Source: Archegozetes longisetosus (taxonomy: Eukaryota; Arthropoda; Arachnida; Sarcoptiformes; Trhypochthoniidae). From it: DNA of 64,000 nucleotides. The DNA lies in the NCBI GenBank assembly GCA_018873245.2, contig JAEMBT020000002.1, forward strand, positions 4,406,001-4,470,000, given 5' to 3'. Numbering within the stretch: the first letter of the stretch is position 1; the number at the start of each line of letters is the position of its first letter. Below the pieces are notes generated by a model, which was given only the letters and a program-made list of their open reading frames with translations, was not told the DNA's origin and searched no databases. The position numbers were made by a program, and so were the translations under genes. Positions 26,401 through 37,014 of this stretch are shown piece after piece.

Positions 26401-28539
26401 GAATGAAATTTAATTTAACAATTTTTTGGAAATTTTTTCAGAATTTTTGCCAATTGCAGGGAGTCGAAGTCGTTAATTCGAATTCAGTTCGACTTATAGC
26501 TTACGAATATATAGAATTTATAACCGAAATCTTTGGCTGAGAAAAGTCTGCTCGGATTGACTATTTCCCTAGCTCAAAGGTAGAAGCCTAGTTTTGAAGC
26601 AAACAGTCACTTTCTTTTAGCTTCAAGCTTTTCACTTGCACTAAAATGAAATAAAGTGCTCCTTCATCCAAGATATGAGTAAGAGTGTAAAGAATGGTAT
26701 AACTCAGGCTATGAGAGTTTTCGCTTTTTTATTCAGAAAGATGGTTTCAACTGAATGTGATAATTTGATATAATTCCAATGCATGTTTAAATTGTAAAAT
26801 TGTTTGTCAACTAACTTTTGGAACAGTACTAGTGCTTCTAATAATGAAACAAAACTTTCAACGTATGCTTCAACTTTAAATCTATTCTAGGCTTCTAAAC
26901 TTATACCATTTCTTTACACTGTTATTCATATAAAAATGGACTCAGAATGTTAATCTTGAACACGACTACAGTTTTGAGATTTGAAACAGTTGCTCAAGCT
27001 ACAAATGAACTCAACTCAAAGTTGTCAAGTTTGAGAGCTTGTGTTTGTTTTTGTCTATCTTTATGGTGAACATTAACTTACTTGATATGGAATGTCAGCG
27101 ATTGATTTTGCGATATAATAAGTACCGCAAGAATACCAGCCATTAGCTCTCTCTTTGAGAAATACGTTCATTTCTAACGGAAATGTTAGAATAGTTGGCA
27201 TTTTAGACGAAAGTGTTATGAAAAGTAGAGAAAAGAAAACATATCCAATATTAATGAGTGTGTCACCCGCGGGTCGCATCAAATCAAAATTGGCTAAAGT
27301 AGTCTCGACACAACCGGCTGATTGTCCGATACGGTTCTTATATATAAACGATATCATGAGTGCGATCGCAATACTAGTAAAAAGTCTTAATGTAGTCAAC
27401 TGTGGCTGACGCCAAGTGCAGATATTCGACCGAACAAATAACAGCCAAGTATGAAGAAAGAAGGGGTACGATTGGCGTTTAGTCTTCTGGACAATCTTCG
27501 ACACACTAGTACTATCTGTTGGTATTTCATGATAGTAACCAAACTTTTCATTCTGATTGAAAGCCATCCTTTCGATCGTTTCTATACCGAAATCTCCGGA
27601 TGCGACTTCGATCGCAAAGTCAGTCGGTGTTTCATAAATTGGACAGGAAAGGTTGAATTTAGTCAGATAATCCATCAGCTCAACAGTTGGCCCGGAGTAC
27701 ATACATTTACCTCCAGGTGACATTATATACAGGTAGTCGATGTGAGACAATACTTGAGCCGATGGCTGATGAAGACTTGCCATTATGACCATTGGCTCAG
27801 CTTCAGAGCCTCGCGACAACTGTTGCATAAGTTTAATGCACTGCAAACATGAAGAACTATCTAAGCCAGAAGTTGGCTCATCCAGAAGTAAAATATTAGG
27901 TCTGGTCACTAATTCAACACCAATACTCAATCTCTTCCTCTGACCTCCACTGCAAGTCGAAACCCTAACATTAGAGCACGTCTCGAGTCCTAATTGTTTC
28001 AAAAGATTGTTAACAATATCCATATGTGAATTGAAGTTCCACTTCTTATTTGGAATCTTTCTTTTATTATAGTTTTTAATTCTTGTAGCGAATAAAAGCG
28101 TTTCAGCGACCGTTAGCTCTTCTAAATGATAATCTCTTTGTGCACAAAATGCAATTCTAGTTCGTTGCCCTCCAGTGACATATATATCACCTGTAAGTCC
28201 GACAGTTCTTCGACCAGCTAAACATTCAAGAAGAGTTGTCTTCCCAGCACCACTTGGGCCTAAAAATGCGGTCACTTTGCCACTCATACCCCTTCCACTT
28301 GCGTTTCGAATTAATTCAATGGTTTGAGATTTTTTACTTCCAAATTCGTTCTTTTCAACAACATATCTCACATTATGCCAAACAAGGTCTATACTTCCAT
28401 TTATTTGATCACACGATTGACTTGAACCGGTTTTATATGATAGTGAAGGAGTAACAGATAAACTCACTTCCGGTGAACGTCCGGCTCTCAAAAGGTTTTC
28501 TGTCTCAGTTTCAACTGAATTCATTTTATTGTCTTCCAT
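23402..28539 (-). CDS. ABCG half-transporter A (694 aa)
   Basis: Two exons: 28539-27082 and 24028-23402, joined in phase 0 across an intron of 3,053 bp (donor CAA|GTAAGT, acceptor CAATAG|ATA). The protein has ABCG order, nucleotide-binding domain then membrane domain. It shows Walker A GPSGAGKTT (94-102), Q-loop Q134, signature CSGGQ (196-200), Walker B ILLLDE (216-221) and H-loop H257. Six membrane segments follow from about 375; the splice junction falls in the conserved stretch ADIPYQ|IVFPMIY. Such proteins dimerise in a membrane and export lipids, pigment precursors or xenobiotics; substrate cannot be told here. The signature begins with Cys instead of Leu, as in ABCG-B. It is a tandem paralogue of ABCG-B 6.3 kb away. 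Confidence 0.92.
24309..24561 (+). CDS. Candidate exon of unknown gene, antisense in ABCG-A intron
   Basis: An open frame begins after an acceptor-like AG at 24,307-24,308 (TTCTTTACATTAATACCAG) and runs 84 codons to a TAA. An internal ATG at 24,358 would give 67 residues. The composition is protein-like, with mixed codons such as CGC, GAG and GTC, and an amphipathic helical pattern including LTRAYVIARESENTDLFSVV. It lies on the strand opposite ABCG-A, wholly inside its intron. It could be the last exon of a nested gene, a single small gene or a relic of one. No family was recognised and no partner exon was found. Confidence 0.3.
24562..27081. other. Rest of the ABCG-A intron
   Basis: No coding segment was supported. 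25,680-26,300 is less AT-rich than its surroundings and may hold an old unidentified insertion, but no frame stays open. A segment at 26,668-26,707 resembles 63,848-63,890. Confidence 0.4.
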
Positions 28540-30259
28540 GATTTCTGGCTATTTTTAAGTCACCAAACTTATTGATTTCGCACTTCAACTGATGTATAGC
28601 TAGCGTTTTTGAGAGAAACAATTATTAAGCAAATAATAAACAAAATATCTCCCAAAGTTAAAGAAATGTACACAAATATTTACTCTGATCTACAATAAAC
28701 TACAGTTTTATTTTACTTTTCAGATACTAAATTTTTGGCTTCTTTTTCAAGGTTTCAAAAGTTTGAAATGTAATGAAGAAGTTCAAAAAAAAAAAAAATA
28801 ATAGAAAAGTTTAGGAAATTATAAAAGTTCAAAAGTTGATTGATATTTACCTTAATTAATTTGAAAAAATGTTTGTATCTAAACACTAGTAGTCATATTA
28901 CATTTTCATAGCTAATATGATTTAATACTAAACGAGTAATAAACTCATTTTCGCCAGAGATGTTAAAGAGTCAGTCCGGTTTTAGTTAATGAATATGTGC
29001 TTCTTTTTATGTGATAATGCCTCGGGGCGGATGAAAAATAATTGCCATTTAGTTCTATTGAGGAAAAATAGTCATTGTCTAGAAAAGTTAGTTACTATTG
29101 TTGGTAAGAGCTCTTTTACAGCTCACACATTTCAAGGCAAATAATAGAATGCATTAGTGCCTCGATGTAGTGAAATCCGTTATGACTAATGTAAATTATT
29201 GGTCCCTAGCCATTTTCATATAGAACTTTTACTGTATGGCGATTGTTCTAGTCATAAATCATTATTTTTATTGAATAATCGCTCGACTATAATAAATATA
29301 ATTTTCAAAAGCACTTATCTATTCAATAACTGAGAAAATAATTATTTATTCTTACTTTTGTTAAAAGGAAAACATTGAAGCTCTTCAGCTTCTTAAAAAT
29401 TGAAGATTAACAACAGTCATAAAAATAATACTTGACGAGGAATCAGTCTATTAGCAATACGTAGATCATGTAACTAATAGGCTTTTAATAAATGAGTTTC
29501 AGTCTAATTAAACTGTGTTGATCTGTAAAACTAATCGAAACAAATTTAAGCTAGACATATTACTAAAATATCATTTGTATATAAATTATACATGTGCATC
29601 TTCTGAGATTTTTGTACCCGCATCTGCTTGCAATTGTCAGACCTTACACTCGTATCAGTCTAGCACACTCAAAAAATTAATGTCAATATATTCAAAACTA
29701 GTGAATGCAAACTTCAATTTTTTAAATTTCTAATTTCGAGTTTTCTAATGTAAAAATAACACAAAATTTCAATATATTTCGTAATAAGTCCTTCAAACGT
29801 TTTTTCCTTTCAATACTACATTCTTTTGGCTTTACATTAACTAGGATTTCTTCAATTTTGCAGTGTTTCGATGTGGAGGAATGAGCGATTCAGTGAAAAT
29901 TATTCAAATGTCTACTACAAACCGTTGTATTGCCATTCGTACGAATAATTATTTTGCCACAATGTTTACATTATGTTTTCATATCATCCACCTTACTAAA
30001 ATGTTTCCAAACCGGACTAACCATAACTATTGTTGAGTTTAATTAAAATTTGGAAAAGTTTCCGCACGAAAAGTAAATATTAACTTTAGAATAAATATGA
30101 AAATCACATGAAGTATGCTATCAAATAATTTAATGTATTGCTCTTGGCAACAGAGGTCTGTGTGCTTGCAATTCATTTGTTTGAATACTCAATCTTTATA
30201 TAATATATTTTTTAAATAGTTACTATATAATAAAATTACATACTAATTAATAAAACTTG
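28540..30259. other. Spacer upstream of ABCG-A
   Basis: Includes the likely ABCG-A promoter, though no TATA box stands out, and an A13 tract near 28,786. The frame at 29,515-29,733 is probably not a gene; its segment near 29,586-29,640 (ATGTGCATCTTCTGAGATTTTT) resembles 9,793-9,820, next to the hAT relic, and may be repeat DNA. Confidence 0.4.
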
Positions 30260-30740
30260 AAATTTAAACTCGAAACTCGATGTTTCGATCGAGTTTCGAA
30301 TTTTGAGTTTATTCGTTCATTCGTACTCAAAACACTCGCAAAAAACTGAATTTGACTGTCTTTATTCAATCTGAATTGAGGCATTGCAAAATACTTTCAG
30401 ATTAATCATTATTCAAAACAATACATAGGTTAATTTTTACAATATCAAAGTTTGGTCTAATAAATAGCAATTCGTCAACTTTATCTGGACTTATACGCAA
30501 TCTGCTATCAGTTAGCATGAACGCAGCATAACTAAAATTGCATTCATTTGACAAGTAAGGCAAATAATCGTTTTAGAACTCAATCTGCATTCAATCCTAC
30601 AGTATAGGTTCAATGCAGGTATTCCACTGGAAAAAACATTACACCTGCATCCGCAAACTTTCATACCCGCACCTGGTTCTCACCAGCCAAATCATGTGGA
30701 GGGGATATCGGGTGAGGATTATGGTGCACATGTATGAAGA
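30260..30740 (-). mobile_element. hAT transposon relic, copy 1 (dimerisation domain)
   Basis: Minus-strand 30,557-30,420 encodes 46 uninterrupted residues containing SNECNFSYAAFMLTDSRLRI and DKVDELLFIRPNFDIVK. This is the C-terminal dimerisation domain of hAT transposases (pattern S.E..FS.A....D.R..LSP...D.LLFIR). Below it, 30,265-30,345 carries repeated TCGAAACTCGA / CGAGTTTCGA motifs like subterminal repeats at the 3' end of the element. Above it lies a GC-richer block with CTGCATCCGCAAAC and CCGCACC motifs shared with 10,195-10,280. The rest of the transposase is absent, so the copy is dead. Confidence 0.75.
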
Positions 30741-33148
30741 AATTATCAGTGCCTCCACGTTTATTCGCTCCTCACACTTCAGTTATCTTTTGAGTGAACT
30801 AAGTTCTTATAAATGGCACAAACTGAAACTGTATCTGACAAGAAAAGGCTTTCATTATTCTTCAGTATTCGTGTAAGTCTTCGAACAGTTTTTACAAGAA
30901 TTTGCAAATCATTACAATTTATCTTGACTTTCGATAATCAATTATTAAAATGAAAAGAAAAACCATTAGCAGATTGAAAAAGCATTAAATCTATAATTTT
31001 TTACTCGTTAACGGATGAGTAGTAATCACACGAAAATAGCTATTATTTTAACATGAATTGAAGTTTTATTCAAATCAAAGAATTGTCGATGCGTTCATGC
31101 GTTTTATATAATTCTATGTGATATTATTTTACAGAATAAGTCATTTCAATTATTCAAGAATAAAACAAGCATAAGGCAGTTCGATTATCTTAAGTTAAAT
31201 ATTTGGAGAAAGTAAAGAGAAAGGAAAACTCAACATTTGAAAACTCTAGACCCGAAGCATAATTCAGTATAAGATTTCAGGTAAGATACTCTCAAGCTTT
31301 AATTTACAATCAGCTATAAAAAGTTATTGACACAAAACAATAAAAGCAAACTTATATCAAATTTATGCAAGATTTATGATATAGTTTACGCTAAAAAGTC
31401 AAGCACTGGAATGAAAACACAGCTATAAAAATAATATATTTGACTGAACATATTTTTAGGTTTTTTGCTATTGTATAACCTTCACTTGTTTACAAGTTGT
31501 TGCGATTCCTATGCAAAAATCTACTTATTGCATCATAACCATTGACTCTTTTCGCTTACAGTTTCTTATTCCATTCACTCCATCAGATTCAAATATTGCC
31601 TGGAGATTCATCAATCAAATAGTACCTCAAGCTCAATTTTTTGGAAATAAGATTCGAAAAATATGATTTATTGAGCATAAGAGTTTTGATAAATATTCGC
31701 GATTCCTAAGTTTCGTATCCTTAAAGTTACACTTTATTCATAATGGCATTTGTAAAGCTTTTAGGTTAGATCACATACGATTGAATTGTTTGAAGAAAGT
31801 TCATTCATAGCTTGAGAATTCTTACTTTACTCTGTTTTAGTAAGTGCATTAATGCACTGTCTTCAACTCGATCAGAGTTTATGGACATTTTTTCAATATT
31901 TAATTCTTAAAAATATTCTGATCAAAGCATGACTTTATTGCGAAAATCAAATCTAAATATTGAATGAAAAGCCTTAAACCCTTTCAAGTATTAAAAGGAT
32001 CGTGACAATTTCAATAATTTTCTCATAATAGAAATCCTTTGAGTCATTCTTAATCTACTTTTACCATTTATTTCAGTATGATTTATATTGACGAACGCTT
32101 TGAAAAAATCGACTGTTGAAAATATATCGAAATAGAGAAATTTGAAGGAGTTTTTAAAGGGCATTTAAAGAGAAAATTTAAAAAAAAGGCTCTACAATTG
32201 AGCTATGCACACTTTTGCCACGGGTCACGCTCAGCAAATGTACTGCATAGGTTAAAGATTAGATTTTAAAATGTCGTCTCCATCTCCATCAAGTGATAGT
32301 TGAGTAAGGAAAATCGACTAAAATCAAGTCGAGTTCGAGGTCAAAACTCATATTTCGGTACAGATCGAACGAGTTGGGTTAGGTTAGGTTAGGCTTGAGT
32401 TTCCTCCCTTGAGCATTTTTCTAATGCATTCTTATAAGAAATCCCTTTTAAATCATTTTTTCTATCACTTCAACAATCTATATTATTATTTTCTCACTTT
32501 TTAGGACATTTTTATCGTATTGATATTACAATTTATTTAATTGCAAATATTACAAAGATCTGAAAATGCATTCAATAAGAATGTGAGCAGTACAATCTGT
32601 AACTCAGTAATTTATAAGCAAATGAAATTACACTGCCAAATCAAAATCAGGTTTGACTCAATTTTTCAGTCAAAGTGGAGTCAGTTGAAGATACATCTAT
32701 TAAATGTGAAGGTCAACTTTAGTGAAAGTAGACGAACGGTTTTTGAAACTTTGGTGCTCAAGTTTAGACCAAGTTTGCCTTATTAGTATTAACTAAATTC
32801 AAATGAGAATGCTATCTGCAACAACAGTGTGCGACAATCCATAGTAAAACCAAGAGTAACCTTATTTTGATTTGTTAACTACCGTGATTTCTCTACATCA
32901 TTTCTTGAGTTCAAATGATATTTTATTTTTGGTTCATATCTAAAATGAGATCTTTTTGTTGTTGTCGTTGTAGGGAACAAAAGAAATCATAAATCACAAA
33001 AGCAAGATAAAAGGTATAAAAGAACTTTGGTCTCAACTGAGGTCCGGCATATGGTATCATCAATAACACCACTAAAAATACGTGACCATTCCTTTACTAA
33101 TACACCTTTCCTTCAGATTAATATAATAGTTTTGATGGAGTGACCTAA
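30741..33148. other. Intergenic, no supported gene
   Basis: AT-rich spacer. The only notable item is the TTAGG tract near 32,380, set among GTCGAG and GATCGAACGAG motifs that may be transposon-end debris. Confidence 0.4.
32379..32393 (+). repeat. (TTAGG)3 telomere-type tract
   Basis: Three perfect TTAGG units preceded by GG. TTAGG is the ancestral arthropod telomere repeat; a three-unit interstitial copy may come from repair or from a mobile element, or may be chance. Confidence 0.7.
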
Positions 33149-33289
33149 GCTCTTCGAAATGGTGCTGGAAATTTAGTAGAAATCGCTTCTAGAGCTCGCG
33201 CAAATGTTTCTAAAATAGTCAGAATCTCAGACAATGAAGTATTCGGCCGTCAAAAAACTTTATCGACAGTTAAATATGCGATGAAGTAA
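33149..33289 (+). pseudogene. Short protein-like open frame, unassigned
   Basis: 46 codons of balanced composition run from after a TAA at 33,146 to a TAA at 33,287, with segments ALRNGAGNLVEIASRARANV and SKIVRISDNEVFGRQKT. The same frame reads FDGVT just before the stop. Acceptor-like CTAAG and donor-like GTAAGA (33,286) or GTAAGT (33,293) sites flank it, so it may be a small exon; equally it may be a gene fragment broken by stops. No family was recognised. Confidence 0.22.
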
Positions 33290-33572
33290 GACGTAAGTTG
33301 GCAAAACTGGAAATTTCGTGTTATGTTAAGTGAAACACGAGAACGTGATGTGACTGATTGATGATTTTATTATCAACAGTACTGCTATATAATTATGAAT
33401 TTTGGAAATGGTGGTGATTTAAATGATGAGATTAAGAAATATGGGCCATTTTGTCAGTTGGGGCAAACGTTTATTTGTTGCACAATAGTAAAAACTATCG
33501 ACCACTTGCATTACAGACAAATACAAATATGAGGCATAAGTCTAAAACTCTATATTTTAGTTTATAAGCAAA

Positions 33573-33849
33573 ATGGAGAAAATCATCTCAATATTAGTCG
33601 TTGTGTGCTTTGTAAAAGTAATGCGAGAAACTGCTTCGAGTAGAAGCAGTAGAGGCCAATGTTCTTATGTGACCTCAAATTTTAATTTATGTTTAGGATG
33701 CTTTACCACAACTGATGAAGATGGCGGATGAAGAACGACTAAAACTTGCAAATGTTAGCACCGCTCATCCAATGGAAGCTCATATCTGGGCTTTAAGTGT
33801 TTGTCTTTATGTTATGATTCTCTCTATATTTCCATTGAAAGAACATTGA
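33573..33849 (+). CDS. Candidate small secreted or membrane protein
   Basis: An ATG at 33,573 begins a signal-peptide-like start, MEKIISILVVVCFVK. Read straight through, it gives 52 residues with four cysteines in the mature part (CSYV...CLGC) ending at 33,731. Alternatively a donor GTAATG at 33,618 and a good acceptor (TTTTAATTTATGTTTAG, AG at 33,695) remove a 79-bp intron typical of this window. The second frame, open exactly from that AG to a TGA at 33,847, then gives about 65 residues ending in a hydrophobic segment (IWALSVCLYVMILSIFPL). The two readings exclude each other. No family was recognised. Confidence 0.25.
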
Positions 33850-34863
33850 ACCGAATACCAACTGAAAAATATTATCGATCAATAGACTGAACGAAAGTGG
33901 AATCGATTAAAGTACAATATTAGATCAGTTTAGATTTACAAGATTTGCTGGGAGGAATACTTGATCCAGCGTTGCCAACTTTTGTTCAGTTGAATACTAG
34001 ACCAAAAATACGAAAGAAGAACCTTTATATGAAAATTTTAAACTTGAAACTCTTAAATACGTAAAAAGCACACATACTTTTTACTTTAAAGTGAATGTTT
34101 TTTCTGTAATTTTGCTTCTCTAAGATATTTGAACAACATTCTTAATAGAATGCATCGACATTTTTCTATCAATATTTACAATACTTAACAGAAACTTCTA
34201 TAAACAAGTGTACAGTTGGCTGAGTTCTCTCAAACTGGACAAAAGCTCCATAAATTGGACAGTTAACAACGCTAGCTTCATCCTAACGTTACTTCAAGAT
34301 ATAAGATATAAATGGTATGATGGGCCGCAAATAGCTCAAAAACTTACCACAACGCGTGATAATTACATAAAATTTCGCCTAGTCTTCTATATTAAAAATA
34401 TTTAATTTAATAATTACATTTTCAAAGTTTATAATAATTTCATATAAGTTCATAAACATATATTAAACATTTGAAGTTTTAGTCATTTTGAAAATAGAAG
34501 TCCAAACTTTTATTTATTAATTATAAAATCGAGGAAAACATCGATTAAAATTAGTATAAATCAATCAATAGACCAGTCAATCAGATGATAAAGTGTCGTG
34601 AATTATGTATAAGTAATTTAATATAAATATAGTACTATAAATATTGTTTAAATTATCAACAATTGTTTGGTTATTAGTTTGAATCCTCAATCAAAATATA
34701 ATAGGTATTTGAGATTATAATTTAAGTTTGAAAATATCTCAATAAAAATAGTTAAACAAAAGACCATTACGGAAAGCACAGCTCTAGGACCAAGTGGTTA
34801 TGTATCTCAGTAAATAATCTTAAGCTCATTTAATCTAATCTATGAACCAAATTAAGTGAACAA
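33850..34863. other. 3' spacer of ABCG-B
   Basis: No gene seen. TTTATT at 34,509 gives an AATAAA on the minus strand about 350 bp past the ABCG-B stop, a possible poly(A) signal. Confidence 0.4.
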
Positions 34864-37014
34864 CTAATTTTTCATATTAGCTCTATATTTAAGAATAGAG
34901 AACCCTATGATTCTTATGATAATAGCATAAACTATCATGAATATAATGTTGAAATATAATTCATCATCTTCCAGCACAAATCCTTCCATAACTAAAGATG
35001 GATTGCTCGATAAAATCTTGTTTGTAAAATTGTCAAATGTTTCAGTCATATCCTCCAATAATCCATAATCATAGATACATCCTATGACTGGTACTACTAC
35101 ATCCTCACCAAAAGTTGCTTTAATTTCTTGCATAGTTACCGGTTCTGGTGGACTACATCTACCGAATCCATAGAATGTAATCATTAGGGACTCAAAGGCT
35201 AACCGAAAATATGATATATAAGTAAGCGGCTGGATAAAAGTGGGCAAAGTATTGATTTGAACCAATAGACCAGTGAATAATATTAATGGTATCTGCATAA
35301 TAGCACCCATAATACAAGCCGCGTTCACATTACTGACATAGTACGCAGAAACAGCGATTCCCACGCCGTCTGTCAAGAACGACAACAGAAGAATAATTAA
35401 CATGAAAGATAAAAATCTCCACAACACAAATATTTGCGATGTTATGAAATATGACGCGCACCCGAATATCAGCGGAAATATGATCACCGGGAAAAAGTTG
35501 ACCACGTTTTTGGCGAAAAAATAAGACCCAACAGAATACCAGCCGTTGAAGTATTCTTTTACAAATACAGAAACTTCGAGAGGAAATGTTAGGATTGTTG
35601 GCATAATAGAACAGAATGCGACAAACATTACCATGAAGAATAAGTAACCGAAATTAAGAATTGCAGAATTTTTCGGGTCTCTAAACATCATTTGATCAAT
35701 ATTTTGCAAGGTATCGATCACAGCCGATATATTTCGTTGTGTACAACCATCAGGTTTACCGATAGAAGAGTCATAATATAGAATTGAAATTAGAGCTAAT
35801 ATCGCAAAACATGCAAAAGTTCTCAACCAAAGGTCAGTCGGATCTCTGAGTGAAATGAGTAAACATCTTTTGAACAGTATCCAAGTTTTGTAAAGTTCTC
35901 TACTTTTCTTCTGTTGTCTTGATTTACGACAGATTTTAGTTATCTTAATACTCGATTCGTTAATATAATCTAGTGTACTGTTACTTTCTTGTTCTTTTAT
36001 CAACTTCTCCATAATATCTAATCCGTAATCACCACTCGCTATTTCAGTGATAAAATCTGCCGGATTGTGATACTGAGGGCATGTTAGGTCGAATCTATTC
36101 AAATAGTTTATCAGATCAGACGACGAGCCATTATAAATACATCGACCTTCAACTGACAGGATGTAAAGATGATCAAAACATGACAATAACCGAGCTGTCG
36201 GCTGATGTATTGAGGCTGCAATCGCGATCGGCTCTTCATTTCTGGACAATTTTCTCAGTAATGTTACGCATTGTAGACACGAAACCGAGTCGAGGCCACT
36301 GGTCGGCTCGTCAAGTAATAGAATCGATGGCGAAGATATCAACTCGAGACCTATTGATAGCCGCTTCTGTTGGCCACCACTGCAATTACCGACTTTAACA
36401 TTAGCGCATTGTTCGAGACCCAAATTGTAAAGAATAGTTCGAACCAAATTCTGATGATAAGTCGAATCTGGAAGATTTATAAGAATGTTTTCCTCGGGAA
36501 ATGTAGTCGCGTTATAAACATTTTCGTTGTCATCAACTAGTTTCGCTTTTACTCTACTGTTCATCTGATAGTTCTTTAGTTTAGACGCAAAAAGTAGTGT
36601 TTCCTCAACTGTCAGGTGTGGTACAAGTGATTCACTTTGTGAATTGTAGGCCAATTTGATTTTGCTGGTGGTTCCATTTACTAATATATCTCCAGTGACA
36701 CCAATACGTCTTCGACCAGCGAGACATTCAATAAGAGTTGTCTTTCCCGCCCCACTCGGGCCTATTACAGCTGTAAGTCGTCCACTTTCTATTTTACCAC
36801 TTAAGTTGCGAAGCAATTGTACTTCTTTCCTCTCCCAAAATTTCAAACTGTATGAAAATGGTTTTATATTATACGACAAATTATTCCAGACCAGTTCAAT
36901 TTTAGTGGACGCATCTTTTTTCTGCTTGAATGATGACCGAATCGTTTTGACTTGATTTAGTGAACGCGAACCATTTATGAGCTTAGTTCCTTGTTCTATA
37001 TCGCAATCAGTCAT
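34864..37014 (-). CDS. ABCG half-transporter B, single exon (716 aa)
   Basis: One uninterrupted frame encodes a complete ABCG half-transporter. The nucleotide-binding domain has Walker A GPSGAGKTT (85-93), Q126, signature CSGGQ (211-215), Walker B ILLLDE (231-236) and H270, and is followed by six membrane segments to the C-terminus. It matches ABCG-A along its length: LLLDEPTSGLDS.SCLQC and IASGDYG versus VASGDFG. It has a longer acidic insert around residues 150-190, between the Q-loop and the signature. The ABCG-A splice site (ADIPYQ|IVFP) corresponds to a continuous NFFPVIIFPLIF here, so this copy lacks that intron. It should dimerise with itself or another ABCG protein to export small hydrophobic compounds; substrate unknown. 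Confidence 0.93.
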   Translation of the reverse strand: MTDCDIEQGTKLINGSRSLNQVKTIRSSFKQKKDASTKIELVWNNLSYNIKPFSYSLKFWERKEVQLLRNLSGKIESGRLTAVIGPSGAGKTTLIECLAGRRRIGVTGDILVNGTTSKIKLAYNSQSESLVPHLTVEETLLFASKLKNYQMNSRVKAKLVDDNENVYNATTFPEENILINLPDSTYHQNLVRTILYNLGLEQCANVKVGNCSGGQQKRLSIGLELISSPSILLLDEPTSGLDSVSCLQCVTLLRKLSRNEEPIAIAASIHQPTARLLSCFDHLYILSVEGRCIYNGSSSDLINYLNRFDLTCPQYHNPADFITEIASGDYGLDIMEKLIKEQESNSTLDYINESSIKITKICRKSRQQKKSRELYKTWILFKRCLLISLRDPTDLWLRTFACFAILALISILYYDSSIGKPDGCTQRNISAVIDTLQNIDQMMFRDPKNSAILNFGYLFFMVMFVAFCSIMPTILTFPLEVSVFVKEYFNGWYSVGSYFFAKNVVNFFPVIIFPLIFGCASYFITSQIFVLWRFLSFMLIILLLSFLTDGVGIAVSAYYVSNVNAACIMGAIMQIPLILFTGLLVQINTLPTFIQPLTYISYFRLAFESLMITFYGFGRCSPPEPVTMQEIKATFGEDVVVPVIGCIYDYGLLEDMTETFDNFTNKILSSNPSLVMEGFVLEDDELYFNIIFMIVYAIIIRIIGFSILKYRANMKN

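Noticed and set aside
27155-27720. Plus-strand frames of 84 and 89 codons
   Set aside because: Shadows of ABCG-A exon 1.
33001-33020. GATAAAAGGTATAAAAG considered as a TATA box for the small candidate gene
   Set aside because: It is over 550 bp from the ATG at 33,573, too far for a simple leader without further exons.
36081-36955. Plus-strand frames of 105 and 99 codons
   Set aside because: Shadows of the ABCG-B nucleotide-binding domain.
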